Source of the DNA: Daphnia carinata
Lineage: Eukaryota > Arthropoda > Branchiopoda > Diplostraca > Daphniidae
Length of the DNA: 64,000 bases
Assembly: GCF_022539665.2 (NCBI RefSeq)
Contig: NC_081333.1
Span: 3,162,001-3,226,000 of the forward strand
Direction: 5' to 3'
Each line of letters starts with the position of its first letter. Position 1 is the stretch's first letter. Of this stretch, positions 50,616 to 62,505 are shown in pieces. The notes under the pieces were generated by a model, which saw only the letters and a list, made by a program, of their open reading frames with translations, had not been told where the DNA came from and searched no databases. Both the position numbers and the translations under genes were made by a program.

Positions 50616-51870
50616 ATGAATTTCGGGGGTACCATTCGACCCAATAATAAAGCCGTCGCCATCTTCCTGATTAGCGTGGCGACGCTTTATTTAATTTATA
50701 TATGGACAAGTAGTACAGCGACGGCAAAAGAATCTTCAGCCGCGGCAGAAAAAGTTAGCATTGGTGAAATATTATGTGCAGCCATAGCTGCAGCTGAAGC
50801 AGGTGGCAGAGAGGTGAAAGCAGTACGAGAAAAAGGAACTGAATTAAACGAAAAAAGTAAAGGCAAAACAAAAGAAGGTGTCAAAGATGTCCTGACGGAT
50901 GGTGATGTTAGATCTCATCAGGTCATGTTCAGTACCCTAACTGGTGCTTTCCCTTATGTTAAGGTAAGAAATAGTACACTTTCCCTTTTGTATTGTGTTT
51001 TATTTTCAATTTTATGAAGGTAATTTCTGAAGAACATGATGAGAATAACATTTCAGTTGAATCAGCTAAATTCAGCAAGAAATGCCCTGCTCTTGAGCAA
51101 ATATCAAAATTGGAATGGGTGCCGAATGATTCAATAACCATCTGGATTGATCCATTAGATGCTACCAAAGAGTACACAGGTATATATACTATAGATGAAT
51201 TCATTTAGGAAACAGTTTAATTTTGAAAATATTGGCAGAAAACTTGTTGGATTATGTGACCACGATGGTGTGTATTGCTGTGAAAGGTGAACCAGTCCTA
51301 GGAGTCATTCACAAGCCTTTTGAAAAAAAGACTTATTGGGCATGGGTTGGGCAGGGAATGGCAGAAGAATTACTTGAAATCAGTAAAGCGGTAATTTATG
51401 ACACAGTTATTTTGTAACCAAATTGGACTCAGAACTTGTTGATTTATTACTCAGCCTGAAGCGGAAAATGAGTCTTTTATCATTTCCCTGTCACATACCG
51501 GAGACGCCGTGGAAAATCATATCAAGTCAAAATTTCCCAACGCAAACGTGGAGAAAGCTGGTGGTGCAGGTATTTCATCTTTATATTCTACTCGTAGTGA
51601 CAAAGAAAATTAACAAATTATGTGCCACCCCAAGGATATAAGTCTTTGCAGATCGCTAGTCGACATAGTGGAGCATATGTTCACATGACTCACATAAAAA
51701 AATGGGACGTATGTGCGGGACATGCAATTCTTAAAGCTCTGGGAGGTCGCGTTACGACAATGAAGAATGAACCTATCAAATATGGTGAAAATGATCCAGT
51801 CCTTATCAAAAATGGTCTGCTTGCCAGTTTACATAATGGAGATTTCTATTCAAAATTATTTACAGAATAA
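50616..51870 (+). CDS. BPNT2: Golgi 3'-phosphoadenosine 5'-phosphate phosphatase
   Basis: Five exons (50616-50963, 51020-51179, 51239-51390, 51455-51569, 51635-51870) encode 336 residues of the inositol monophosphatase superfamily member BPNT2 (IMPAD1, gPAPP). The enzyme removes the 3'-phosphate from PAP left over from sulfation in the Golgi lumen. A type II signal anchor lies at about 13-30 ([18 protein letters not shown]), followed by [12 protein letters not shown] as in human. Metal-site motifs are present: EEHD at 120-123, [13 protein letters not shown] with D160 and D163, and WDVCAG with D283. Its 3' end converges on EEF1E1 with 64 bp between stop codons. Confidence 0.94.
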
Positions 51871-51934
51871 GGAATCAATTTATAAGGATACAAATATGCT
51901 GTGACTCTGTTTTTCTTTATTTGTCCAAGAACAC

Positions 51935-52429
51935 TCAATACAATGAGCTTCTGCTGAATGGGATTGTGATTGAGACTTTATCATTAGTAATTTGTTGAAC
52001 ATGTCTGAACCATCTGGAAAGATGAGGGTATTTCTCCTTCAATTGTATGCTTTGGGGACCCTTTTGATAACCAAGTGAGTTAGAATTGTTAACTTAATGT
52101 AATTTTTTTTTGCTCTGATTTAAGACATACATAAAATTCTATTAGTCCTGATAGAAGTTCAGCATCTGCCTTGGAGAATTTGTTCCCGGCCAAATAGCTT
52201 GTATTTTTTAATTGATTGTTAAGCTCCTAGCATTAAAAAATGTCATTTCATAATCAAATGGCATATAACTTTAACTTACTTGAAATATGGAATGCGGTAC
52301 TGGTTGTTGTGGGTTCAATCTATCCAATACAACTTTCCGGTACTCAAGCCATTGACGTATAAGTGCCTCTTGCTCCAGAGTAAATTCCTCACTAGAATCT
52401 GTCATATCTCGTTTCTTCAAATTTCCCAT
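51935..52429 (-). CDS. EEF1E1: EEF1E1/AIMP3-like aminoacyl-tRNA synthetase complex protein
   Basis: Three minus-strand exons: 52429-52280, 52226-52131, 52060-51935. They encode 123 residues matching the C-terminal GST-like domain of EEF1E1 (p18/AIMP3), a scaffold of the multi-tRNA-synthetase complex that also links to DNA-damage signalling. Diagnostic parts are LEQEALIRQWLEY, TSYLAGNKFSKADAELLSGLIEFY and EKYPHLSRWFRHVQ. Human EEF1E1 has 174 residues; the N-terminal thioredoxin-like half is not found. An acceptor at 52446 with an open in-frame TLTTKM just before the chosen Met suggests that an upstream coding exon may exist. The start is therefore provisional. Confidence 0.8.
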
Positions 52430-52909
52430 TTTTGTCGTTAAAGTATCTAAAATTTATTAATGAACAATGAGCTTGACTTTTCTCGGATGGATGCAGACGA
52501 CAGCAAAGGTATGGCGAAAGGTTTCAGCAACACACGTCCCCCAAGAAGAAGAAACATAGAGTCTGCTGGCGTGCTAGTATATCCGTTTGCAAGATGTTCT
52601 GGTGCACGGGGTACCGCACGCAATTTCGATCTTTTTATCTTAGTTGCAGTTCTGACCGCTAGATGATTCGTTTGTGTATGCACATGTGGTCGTCTGCTAT
52701 TTTGCCCAGCTGTATAATACTGTCTCAGTTAATAGCTAGATTCTGTTCGGCGATTCCTTAGCCGGCCGATTTCAGAACGATTTTCAGCGTGTGGGTGCTG
52801 AACATACAATTTCAGTTCAAAATAATTCCACGTATTAAGATTTTGTATAGAAAAAATAGCTTCTGCGAATATCATACTTCTAATTAGATCCTTCTTAGAA
52901 AGAGTTGAA
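52430..52909. promoter_or_regulatory. Divergent region between EEF1E1 and DDX1
   Basis: This 480 bp should contain both promoters and, perhaps, a missing first exon of EEF1E1. Three-frame reading of the minus strand gave no GST-N-like peptide. A 68-codon plus ORF at 52460 is unsupported. Confidence 0.45.
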
Positions 52910-55900
52910 ATGGCGGCTTTTGAAGGTAATACCTGAAAGAACATAATTAGAGCATGCAATTGATAATATTAGACAATTCTCATAGAAATGGGGGTTCTGC
53001 CGCAAATCGCGAAACGTTTAGAAGAACTAGAATGGATGTTGCCCACAGATGTCCAGGCAGAAGCTGTACCATTGATCCTGGGTGGAGGGGATGTTCTAAT
53101 GGCAGCAGAAACTGGCAGTGGAAAAACAGGTAAATTTAATTATGCTGCAACATTTGAAAGTGGGGTTTGATGCTGTTCAAAATCAGGGGCATTTTGCTTA
53201 CCAATCATCCAGATTGTGTGGGAAACTATTAAAGATATCCAAAGTGGAAAAGCAGCATCTAGAACTGGCAATAGTAATGCTGCCATAGGTGATTTTCTTC
53301 ATGATTAATATTTTGTTAGTGCCAATTTCTGATGAAAAATTTTGTAGAATCTCAAGATAAATGGATTTTAAGTGCATATGACAGAACTCCAGCTATGGCC
53401 ATAAATACTGAAGGGACATTGTGTCAATCAAGAGATGTAGCATGGGGTGGTGCAAGAGCAACAAAAGGGTTGCTTAACAAAGGAAAGTATTACTATGAAG
53501 CCACGGTTTCTGATGAGGGTCTCTGCAGAGTAGGTTGGTCTTTGAATGAGGTAACCAACAACTTTTTTTCAGTTTTTATTATTAATTTTTTGTCCATTTT
53601 GTTAAAATTTTATTGTTTGACAGGCATCCTTGGATCTTGGCACAGATCGCTATGGATATGGCTTTGGTGGCACGGGGAAAAAATCAAACAACCGACAGTT
53701 CGATGATTATGGCAGTGCTTATGGGTTGAACGATGTTATTGGTTGTGCACTCGACCTTGACAACAGAGTCATCTCGTTTTTTAAGAACGGTGTTGATCTA
53801 GGAAAAGCGTTTGACATAAATCCGGAGTTCAGAAATAAAGCTCTCTTCCCTGCTGTGGCACTCAAGGTATGCAAATAGTCAAAAGTGATTTGGTGTAGTT
53901 CCTAATTGATTAGAGTTACATTTCCTCTCGCAGAATGCTGAAATTGAATTCAACTTCGGCCATAAACCTTTCAGATTTGGCATACCGAAAAATTTCATAC
54001 CAGTTTGCCAAGCAGGAAGTGATTGTACGTCTTTAAACTCGAATTCTGGGGTTGCCGTGCCTGCTCAGGTTAAACTTAAAGCAAATGCACCACAGGCCGT
54101 CATAATTGAGGTATAATTTAAATTAATAATTAAATTATGATTCCATTTCACACCGCATGTTACATTACCTGTCCTGGCTTTAGCCCTCCCGTGAGCTCGC
54201 TGAACAGACATACAAAGAGATAAACAGCTTCAAAAAATATTTGGATGCACCTGATATCCGAACGATGCTTGTGGCAGGCGGCATTGCAATCAAAGAGCAG
54301 CTTAGCGATCTTCAGAAAGGAGTAAGAGCCATTGGTAGGTTTGTTTATTTCAATTTGTGTAAGTTATTCTTTGCAGGTTGATATCATTGTTGGCACACCA
54401 GGCCGATTAGAGGAGCTAACCAAGAGTGAAAATTTGCTATTAACTCATTGCCGTTTCCTTGTTTTGGACGAAGCTGATGGGTTGCTGCAGCAAGGCCATG
54501 GCGAGTTGATCAATCGTTTGCATTCTCGAGCTCCAAAAATAACTACAGACGGGAAACGCTTGCAAATGATCGTGTGCTCCGCCACCCTTCATTCGTTCGA
54601 TGTGAAAAAAATGGCCGTGAGTTGATATTATGTAAAATCATTTATATTTGAAAGCAATGAAAAACATGGCTTTTTTCTTTGTTCCCGCCCAAGGATCGCC
54701 TGATGCACTTTCCAACATGGATTGACTTGAAAGGTGAAGACTCTGTACCAGACACAGTGCACCACGTCGTCGTTACGGTAGATCCTCGCACTGACATGTC
54801 GTGGCATAATTTACCAAAGCGAATACCAACCGATGGGGTGCACGCAAATGACCGCTTAACTCCTACATCCGCCACACCTGGTAACAATGAGTATCACCCA
54901 AAGATATACTTTTTGATGACCATCCCTTTTGTATTCTAGAGATGTTGTCTGAGGCAGTAAAACTACTAAAAGGAGAATATTGCGTCAGGGCCATAACTGA
55001 ACATAACATGGACCAAGCAATCATCTTCTGTCGCACAAAAGTCGATTGTGATAATCTTGAAACCTACTTGAATTCCATCGGTATTGAAACTTAGTACCCA
55101 TTGTTTCCGTTGAAGCGTTTGTGGTTTAATAATACGATTGTTTTTGCCTAAAGATAAGCATAAATTCTCATGCGTATGTCTCCATGGTGACCGAAAGCCA
55201 CAAGAGCGTCGCGACAATCTGGAAGCTTTCAAGCAGAAACAAGTAAAGTTTCTCATCTGTACTGACGTTGCTGCGAGAGGATTAGACATAGGCGGTTTAC
55301 CTTTCAGTAAGTTTAGAAAATACCTCTTAGCTTAATGAACATGTTGCATGTATTCGTCTGTTTACAATTCTAGTGATTAACATCACGCTGCCGGATGAGA
55401 AATCAAACTATGTCCATCGGTAAGATAAAAGATCTCTATAAAAGAGTCCGTTGAGCTTTCCGGTTGTTAATATGGTCATTTCTCTTTCTAGCATTGGTCG
55501 AGTTGGTAGAGCAGAACGAATGGGATTGGCCATTTCTTTTGTATCCAATGTTCCTGAAAAGGTATGGTTTCACGGTGAGTGGTGTTCGTCGCGCGGCAAA
55601 GGGTGCACTAATTCAAAGTTGACCACGCAAGAGGGATGCTGCATCTGGTATGATGAACAACAGGTAAGGACTGACTTAAATTACTTGTGTAAAGCTCGGG
55701 ATAAATGTGGTGTATCATTGCAATGATTTTTCAGTGTTTAGCCGACGTGGAGGAGCACTTGGGCATAACCATATCGCAAGCTGGTAATGCTCTATTTTCT
55801 TTAAGATAAATGATGAACTGGTATTGAAGGTGCACTTTTTTAGGCACGGACATTAAAGTCCCGCAAGACGAATTCGATGGTAAAGTGGTGTACGGACAGA

Positions 55901-56106
55901 AGAAAAAGGCTGCAAGTAAGAACATTTTTCTGCTTTTCAGAGATGTTTATAAAGTTAAATTAAATATTTGTGCAGCCTCAGCTTATCAGAGCCATGTAGC
56001 TCAAATGGCGGGGGCTGTTCAGGAACTTGCAGTCCAAGAAATGAAGGCTCAGCTGCTTTTCCACTCCTTTGCTAATAATGCTAAGAAGATTTTTGGGTCA
56101 GTCTGA
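52910..56106 (+). CDS. DDX1: ATP-dependent RNA helicase DDX1
   Basis: Sixteen exons close in frame to 737 residues (human 740). Exons: 52910-52925, 52986-53129, 53187-53288, 53348-53550, 53624-53866, 53934-54110, 54184-54321, 54377-54616, 54694-54880, 54940-55080, 55154-55306, 55374-55419, 55492-55663, 55735-55783, 55844-55915, 55976-56106. DDX1 is a DEAD-box helicase of the tRNA-ligase complex, also active in RNA 3'-end processing. It opens with MAAFEEMG; Walker [10 protein letters not shown] lies near 46-54. The DDX1-specific SPRY domain ([20 protein letters not shown]) is inserted before motif Ia. DEAD reads VLDEADG near 370; motif [14 protein letters not shown]; motif [26 protein letters not shown] is two residues longer than human [11 protein letters not shown]. 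Confidence 0.96.
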
Positions 56107-56242
56107 TATTGATACTTTCTTTTGTTGGTGTGGATCTGACAGTTTACACATCTAAACTATATGAATGGGTGAAAACGAAAATGTTCTGCCTTTCTCAGCC
56201 GTGGAAATATTACAGTTACAGTTAAGTGTTTGCTTCAAAATT

Positions 56243-57304
56243 CTATTCGGCATCTTTATTTTCACCTTCGTTTGCGAGCATCTTCTCGACTGTTTCTTTC
56301 AGACAAAGTTGTACAATCGGCTGAACTTTCAAGCAATACTCTGTCACAAGTTTCAGCATCTGTTCAAGATCTTCTGTGTTTGAAACACCTTCATGTACAT
56401 AGGCACAAACCTGCTGCATTGAAGGCATATAGCCAACAGTAAGGTTTGAGTTGTTTTGGTCATGACTAAGTTCTGGTTGCCATTCTTCATCTTTGGTGGG
56501 ATCAAGTAGCAAAACTTTGGGCAATTGTCTCTAGAAAAATGAATAATACTAGAGATAAGATGGTTAAAGTTCGAAAAAAATAAATAACCTTACCACTGAT
56601 GCTCCAACCACCAAGTCATACATTGGAATACTAGCACTTGAAAGAGCTAAACTGGCACAGGTGAGTGCTGCAGCTAAAGGTGAGCCATCATTTTCAATAA
56701 CCATAACATTGACTTCAACTTGAGCTTTGGGGAAATGATGCTACAGGGGACAGAAATTGTTCTTCAGACACAGATTGACAGTAAAGTACATTATGGTTTC
56801 GATTACAAGACAAACTGCAGCTTCCAATGCTTCCCTTAGTAGCCCACTTAGTACAAGTTCTTCATTATCTTGTTGATGACTTCGTCTCTTTTGACAAGAG
56901 AATGGGGCAAATTTGAATTCACAGAAGAGTTGACCATTTAGTCTGAAATCTGATTTCTTCTGCACTTCACGTGGACCATAGACACCACAAACCAATTTTG
57001 TGTTGCCCTGTTCTATGTATGCTGAGCCTTTTGCCTGGCTAATGATTCCTGTTCTCAAAACTAGAAAAGTGATAAAGATATCATTCAAATTAGGAAAAAT
57101 TTCTAAATGGAAAAGTTAAAGAATACATAGTGGTCTCGCATCAGTAGGCTTTCGTTTATCTTTTCGGATTTGCTTGCTGTCAATCAACATTTTCTGCATA
57201 TCAGCAGATAATATAGATTCTTCTGCGTTGGCATCCTTTTTTTCCAGCAATGTGTAAGAAAACGCACTTTCAGGTCCCTGCAATCTACGCGAATCGACCG
57301 GCAT
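56243..57304 (-). CDS. EXOSC6: Exosome complex component MTR3
   Basis: Four minus-strand exons (57304-57127, 57060-56807, 56740-56594, 56530-56243) encode 288 residues of an RNase PH-type subunit of the RNA exosome ring. Matches to EXOSC6 include [12 protein letters not shown] at the start, [40 protein letters not shown], the PLAAAL core and [10 protein letters not shown]. In animals the ring subunits are catalytically dead and thread RNA to DIS3; this copy likewise lacks obvious phosphorolytic residues. Its stop converges on DDX1 (136 bp between stops), and its start is divergent to the MGAT3-like gene. Confidence 0.93.
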
Positions 57305-57885
57305 TTTAAAAATTATGTCACGTTAAAGTAGAGTTTTCAAACACGTTTTCACTATAGTTTCAAAATGTACACACGTAAATTCGTCTGCAAGGTTCTTAAG
57401 ACGTTGCCGTAATTTTTCGCTTTTTTTTCAATTCTTTTTGTTTTGCCTAGAGCCGCCAAAAGGAACCTCCCACCGATGTTTCAATCGTTCTGGGGAATTT
57501 CGAATGCCACTAGTCTATCTTTTCAGCTGTGCATTAGTCGTGTGGAGACTTCCATGAAGTCAAGAACAACGTGATACTAGTGAATACCCAAACTGAGAGG
57601 TTTAATGGTAGAAGGATTTTCGTTTTGTGTCACCGGCTCTGAACTTTTCGGGTTTATATTTGAACACAAAACATAACGTTAAATACGTTCAGCTGGATGT
57701 TGTAAGTTAATTGTACTGTCTGCTAGTTTATTCCTTGACATCGTTAATAAATGCAATGAAGATGCCACCTCCAAGGTCGCCCGAGATGTAAAAGCCTCGT
57801 GGCGTTAAAAAAAAAACAAGTACAGTGTACCACCAAAGGTACGGAAAACCTTTAGAAAAATTACAAATGTAAAAAAGAATCCAAG
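57305..57885. promoter_or_regulatory. Divergent region between EXOSC6 and the MGAT3-like gene
   Basis: About 580 bp between divergent starts, presumed to hold both promoters. No TATA box is evident. A minus ORF from 58105 to 57728 overlaps exon 1 of the glycosyltransferase and is probably a shadow. Confidence 0.45.
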
Positions 57886-59761
57886 ATGGTGTTGTTTTTT
57901 TTTTGGCAGATGATCGTTCGGCCCTTGAAAAATTGCTTGTTTCACTTGAAGCAACAAAAACGCGGGACTCGACGTTGGATCGTTTCGGTCGCCATACTTC
58001 AGGTTCACCGCCCTTCCTTTTGCTTTCGACGGCGTAGAGTTTTTTTTCCCCCTTGCAATTACTGTTGTCATTTGTGATGGTTGGTAAAGCGCTACAATAG
58101 CTCATTAACCACCATACAATGACGAAAGCTCGTCGTCTCGGTCGTTGAATATTTATAGTACTAACTCCTTTTTTTTTTATTGCAGGTTCTCACGGTTCTC
58201 GTATTTTTTCATTATTCAACCAGCGTTTCGAGAAACTATTTATCTGAGCAAAAGTTGTCAGTTTATAATGGAGGAATAGACACTTCCACTAATCCGTCAC
58301 CATCAGTCTTTAACGAAAATCTAATAGTTTCGCTCGTAGAGGACGAGACCTTACATTTTCAACCAGTAGGAATTGCGCCATATTGTTACGTGGAAGGAAC
58401 TGATGTCGAAGCTACCGTGTCCACCAATAGCTCCAAATGCGTATGCCGTACCAATTATTTTGGTCATGAATGCGGCATTCCGGCATCAGCTTGGCATCGA
58501 ACGATTTCCAAAAAATATCATAGATGGCCATTGAAACCGAGGAAAGTGCCAAGAAGAATAATCCACGGTCTCAACATTAATCATGAAACGGATTTCTTTC
58601 GTGTGCGGCTTGAAGAACTCAAGGTAAAAATAAAACGCAATATTTACAAAATTTTATTCTTACTCAGTTTAATTGCTTATGAATAGGATGCTGTTGACGT
58701 GTACATTGTCTGTGAATCAAACTACACAGCCCACGGGGATGCCAAACCCCTTTACTTGATGGAAAAATTGCGATCCGGTTTTGTGGAAAATTTTCATTCT
58801 AAGATCGTCCATGTATCACTTCATAAATTCCCACCAGAAGGCCGAAAAAATGGTTGGTACATCGATATGTATCTGCGTACATATATGGGCACCCATGGTC
58901 TCAATCGAATTCGTGGGGTACGTTCTGATGACTTATTTGTTTTGCTGGATGCGGACGAAATTCCTACACGGGAGGTTCTTATGTTTCTCAAACTATATGA
59001 CGGATATCCGGAACCAGTTCGCCTTGCTATGCGTTGGTCTGTTTTCGGCTTTTTCTGGAAGCAAAAGAAAGAAAAACAGACTGGATTCATACTCGACTGG
59101 CTACGCGATGCTATGAAAGAAGATCCAGAGAATGACAACGAAGAATTGCTTCAAGTCACAGCGGTAAAATTTAACATAGTGCATACATTTTAAATCTATT
59201 GTAAAAACAAACATTCCATGACACAGGTGAGCACGATGAATTTGGTCTGGAAAGTTTGCCGGAATAACACATTCCTCATCCGTAAAGATATGACGAACTA
59301 TGCAGATTTTCAAGAACGATTAAGTCAATATCGGATAGAAGGTAATCGAGTATCTCCGTGGACAGCTGGGACAAAGCATCACTATGCTGGCTATCACTGC
59401 TCATGGTGTTACAGTCCGGAAGGCATCCGTACTAAACTGTTATCAGCCCATGCAGATGACAAGCCACGATGGGGCGACTACGCCGAGAAACTGGATCTTC
59501 CGTACATTTCTCGATTGATTCGTGATGGTGAATTTCTTCTAGTATGTGCGAACACTATTAAAATACTGATAAGCCATTTTTTGGTTTGAAGGTGAATGGT
59601 TCGACGCAACTCATCCATTCCTGATGGCTGACTGGGAGAAAGAAGACCAGTACGCCCCAAAATTCATGTTACAACACTACCGAGAGTTCCATCAACTTTT
59701 GTATCCTCCGGACATGACAAACGTATTGTATTCAAGCTCACATGACAGTGATTCTCAATAA
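57886..59761 (+). CDS. MGAT3-like beta-1,4-N-acetylglucosaminyltransferase (GT17)
   Basis: Five exons (57886-58002, 58186-58623, 58687-59163, 59227-59527, 59592-59761) encode about 500 residues. Family GT17 enzymes such as vertebrate MGAT3 add the bisecting GlcNAc to N-glycans in the Golgi. Exon 1 plus exon 2 form a type II signal anchor: basic KKRGTRRW-like residues (as QKRGTRRW), then IVSVAILQVLTVLVFFHY. A Cys-rich EGF-like stem (SKCVCRTNYFGHECGIP) precedes the catalytic domain. The DxD-type motif LLDADEIP lies near 272-279, followed by LRDAM and YHCSWCYSPEGIR. The exon 1 donor (CAG/GTTCAC) is weak, and an in-frame Met at 57910 is an alternative start. In arthropods the exact product is unproven. 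Confidence 0.85.
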
Positions 59762-59809
59762 TTAATTCTTACAAAAGAATGCACTTGCAGCTAATAATCG
59801 CTAAAGAAA

Positions 59810-62505
59810 TTAAGGTGGTGGTTGGTACGCTGGATAGCGAGGTTGTTCATATCCGGGATACTGCTGCTGAGGCGGACCGGGAGGACGATATGGTCCGTAC
59901 GAGTTAGGCGGTGGTGGTCCTGGAGCTGGGTAGCCAGCGGGAGGATAACCATGAGGCGCACCAGGCTGCTGGGCATTTGGTACTGGTGGGTAACCAGAAG
60001 GAGCCGGAGGGCCATATGGTTGGGGGCCTTGAGGAGCTCCATAAGCCGGCTGCATGGGAGGATATGGCTGTGGTCCTCCTGGTGCCCCGTAGGCAGGCTG
60101 ATTAGGCGGTGGAGCGTAATGGCCGGGTCCAGGAGTCGAATACGGACCTGTTTGTGGCACGCCTGGCTGAGGATGACCAGCTGGTGGTGCTCCATATACA
60201 GGCTGCTGCGGTGGCAGAGGAGCTCCAGGTGGAATGCTATTGGCATATGGATATGGAGCTGCTGGTTGCGAATGTGGATAGCCACCGGGTGGTCCACCTA
60301 TATGTGAATGGGACAGGACGACAAAACAGACGCAAGGTACTTAATACTATGATTGATGTTAAACATTGTCAGATTCAACGTACCTGCATAATTATAGGAA
60401 GGCTGAGGCTGCTGCGATTGATTATGAGGCGGGCCTTGGCTATGTGGAGGTCCCGGTGCTTGATTGTGGGATGGTTGTCCGGGATTGTGTGGAGGTCCTG
60501 GAGCAGGACTTGTTCCTCCAGTTGCCGGTTGGCTATACACTAAATTAACGCCAAGCCATTAGCCATACATCGAAAGGTTTGAAATCATAGAACGCGCACA
60601 ACTTCTTACTTGGTTGTGCTTGTGTTGGGGTCGCTGGACTCGGAGAGCTTCTCTGTTGAGAATGTTGTTGCGGACTCGGGTGTTGCGGCGGATGCTGAGA
60701 TGGATGTTGGGCTGGATGTTGTTGAGAAGGGTGTTGGGAAGGATGCTGTTGTGAAGAATGTTGCTGAGAAGGATGCTGTTGAGAAGGATGTTGAGGATGT
60801 TGTTGCGGGGGATGTTGAGGGTGCGGTTGTGAAGGATGCTGTTGCGGAATATGTTGTTGAGGAGGATGCTGTTGGGGATGTGGTTGAGGTGGATGCTGTT
60901 GAGAAGGATGAGGTTGCGATGGATGGGGTTGAGATGGATGGGGCTGCGATGGATGGGGTTGAGGAGGGTGTGGTTGAGGTGGATGGGACTGAGACGGATG
61001 GGGCTGAGAAGGATGGGGCTGAGAAGGATGGGATTGAGAAGGATGGGGTTGAGAAGGATGGGGTTGAGATGGATGGGGTTGAGATGGATGGGGTTGAGAT
61101 GGATGGGGTTGAGATGGATGGGGTTGAGATGGATGGGGTTGAGATGGATGGGGTTGAGATGGATGGGGTTGAGATGGATGGGGTTGAGACGGATGGGGTT
61201 GAGACGGATGGGGTTGAGACGGATGGGGTTGAGACGGATGGGGTTGAGACGGATGGGGTTGAGACGGATGGGGCTGAGGAGTATGCGGCTGAGGAGTATG
61301 CGACTGAGGCGCATGTGGCTGTGGAGTGTGTGGTTGGGGAGGGTGAGGCTGGGAAGGATGTTGCTGTGGAGGATGTGACTGGGGCGGTTGAGTAGCACCG
61401 GTTGGTGGTGAATAACTCCCCTGTGCGACGGAGGACGTCGGTGGCGTAGGACCGTTAAACGCAGCCGACGACTGCGGGGCAGCCGGAGAACCTGGCATCG
61501 GATTTACTGGTGCATTTTGACCCTGTGGCTGTTGGGGCCCGTATGGGGCCGGCTGCGGATATCCGTATGGTTGTTGCTGTTGTGGTGGGTAATAACCCTG
61601 TTGTTGTTGAGGAGGTGCAGATTGACCACCATAGGGTTGATTCTGATAACCTGGCTGGGGAGCTGGGTTGTATGGTTGGTTAGGGTACTGTGCTGGGGGC
61701 TGTCCACCATACTGGGGATATTGAGGTCCATAGTTTGGTTGAGGTGCAGGGGGACGATATTGTTGCTGCTGTGGTTGTTGACCATAGGTGTGTGGTGATT
61801 GTGGCCCATTATAAGGATACCCAGGCTGCTGTGGGCCTTGAGGACCTGGTTGTTGTCCAGCAGGCATCATTGGTGGTCTGTATGGTCCTGGTTGATTTGT
61901 TGGTGGTTGTCCTCCATATGATGATACTGGTGGACCTTGTGGTCCACCTTGCTGGGAATTGGCTGGAGATGGTGATGCAGAATCCTGATTATTTGGGCCA
62001 GTTGCTTGTGGGGGATTGCCTGGTGTATTTGGCATACCTTGAGGGGGCTGGCGAACACATAAGACATTGATGTTACTCAAAGCTTTCGCAATTGTTTAAG
62101 AAACTTACAGGAAGAAGTGTCTGAATGTTCTGAGCTGGATCAGCAACTGATGCCAAGTAGACCAGATTACGATGGAGTATCTGTTCGACCCTGTGAGAAC
62201 AATGATTAAGATTTAAATAATTCAAATTTAGAAGGAATATAAAATGCTTACTGTAAACACTCATGTGTCTTTCCCCTGGCTTGGTAGTCCTGAATTGTCA
62301 TTATATGTTGACTATTTTCATCCAATAGCTAAAAGGAGGGAAAAAGCCGGTAATATGAGGTAACGAATATGGTACGAAATAAAATAACGGCAATTTTGCT
62401 CTGCTGCCATTTATGACGTCGTAGTTGTGTAGGGAATAATCTCACCTTTTGGATCTGAGCAGGTGAAGGCGGTGGTCTCCCTCTTTGAGCAAACGTAAGA
62501 GACAT
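59810..62505 (-). CDS. SS18/CREST-like BAF complex subunit
   Basis: Six minus-strand exons: 62505-62446, 62328-62252, 62190-62109, 62047-60610, 60539-60384, 60297-59810. They encode 766 residues. The first 75 form the SNH domain (MSLTFAQRG, AQIQKLLDENSQHI, GKTHECLQ, ILHRNLVYLASVADPAQNIQTLLP) that anchors SS18 to the SWI/SNF (BAF) chromatin remodeller. The rest is a QPGY-type low-complexity domain rich in Q, P, G and Y, thought to drive transactivation and condensation. Vertebrate SS18 has about 420 residues, so this copy is almost twice as long. Much of the excess is the QPHPS repeat at 60886-61275. Its stop is 48 bp from that of the MGAT3-like gene. Single-ortholog naming (ss18) is not certain. 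Confidence 0.92.
60886..61275. repeat. 15-bp coding minisatellite (26 units) in the SS18 gene
   Basis: Twenty-six consecutive 15-bp units of the plus-strand form 'gagatggatggggtt' encode QPHPS on the minus strand. Homogenised blocks occur: eight identical GAGATGG units (61066-61185) followed by six GAGACGG units (61186-61275). More diverged QQHPS/QPHPP units flank the array. The 15-bp period keeps frame, so length changes would not break the gene. Confidence 0.95.

Noticed and set aside
52460-52666. Plus ORF of 68 codons between EEF1E1 and DDX1
   Set aside because: No recognisable motif, overlaps divergent promoters, and does not provide the missing EEF1E1 half, which would be on the other strand.
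57728-58105. Minus-strand 125-codon ORF ending in a hydrophobic segment
   Set aside because: Overlaps exon 1 of the glycosyltransferase in antisense; hydrophobic part derives from A/T runs; no homology recognised.
60610-61395. Long plus-strand ORFs over the SS18 repeat
   Set aside because: Products of the stop-free 15-bp repeat; the minus-strand frame is the one that joins the SNH domain by canonical splicing.
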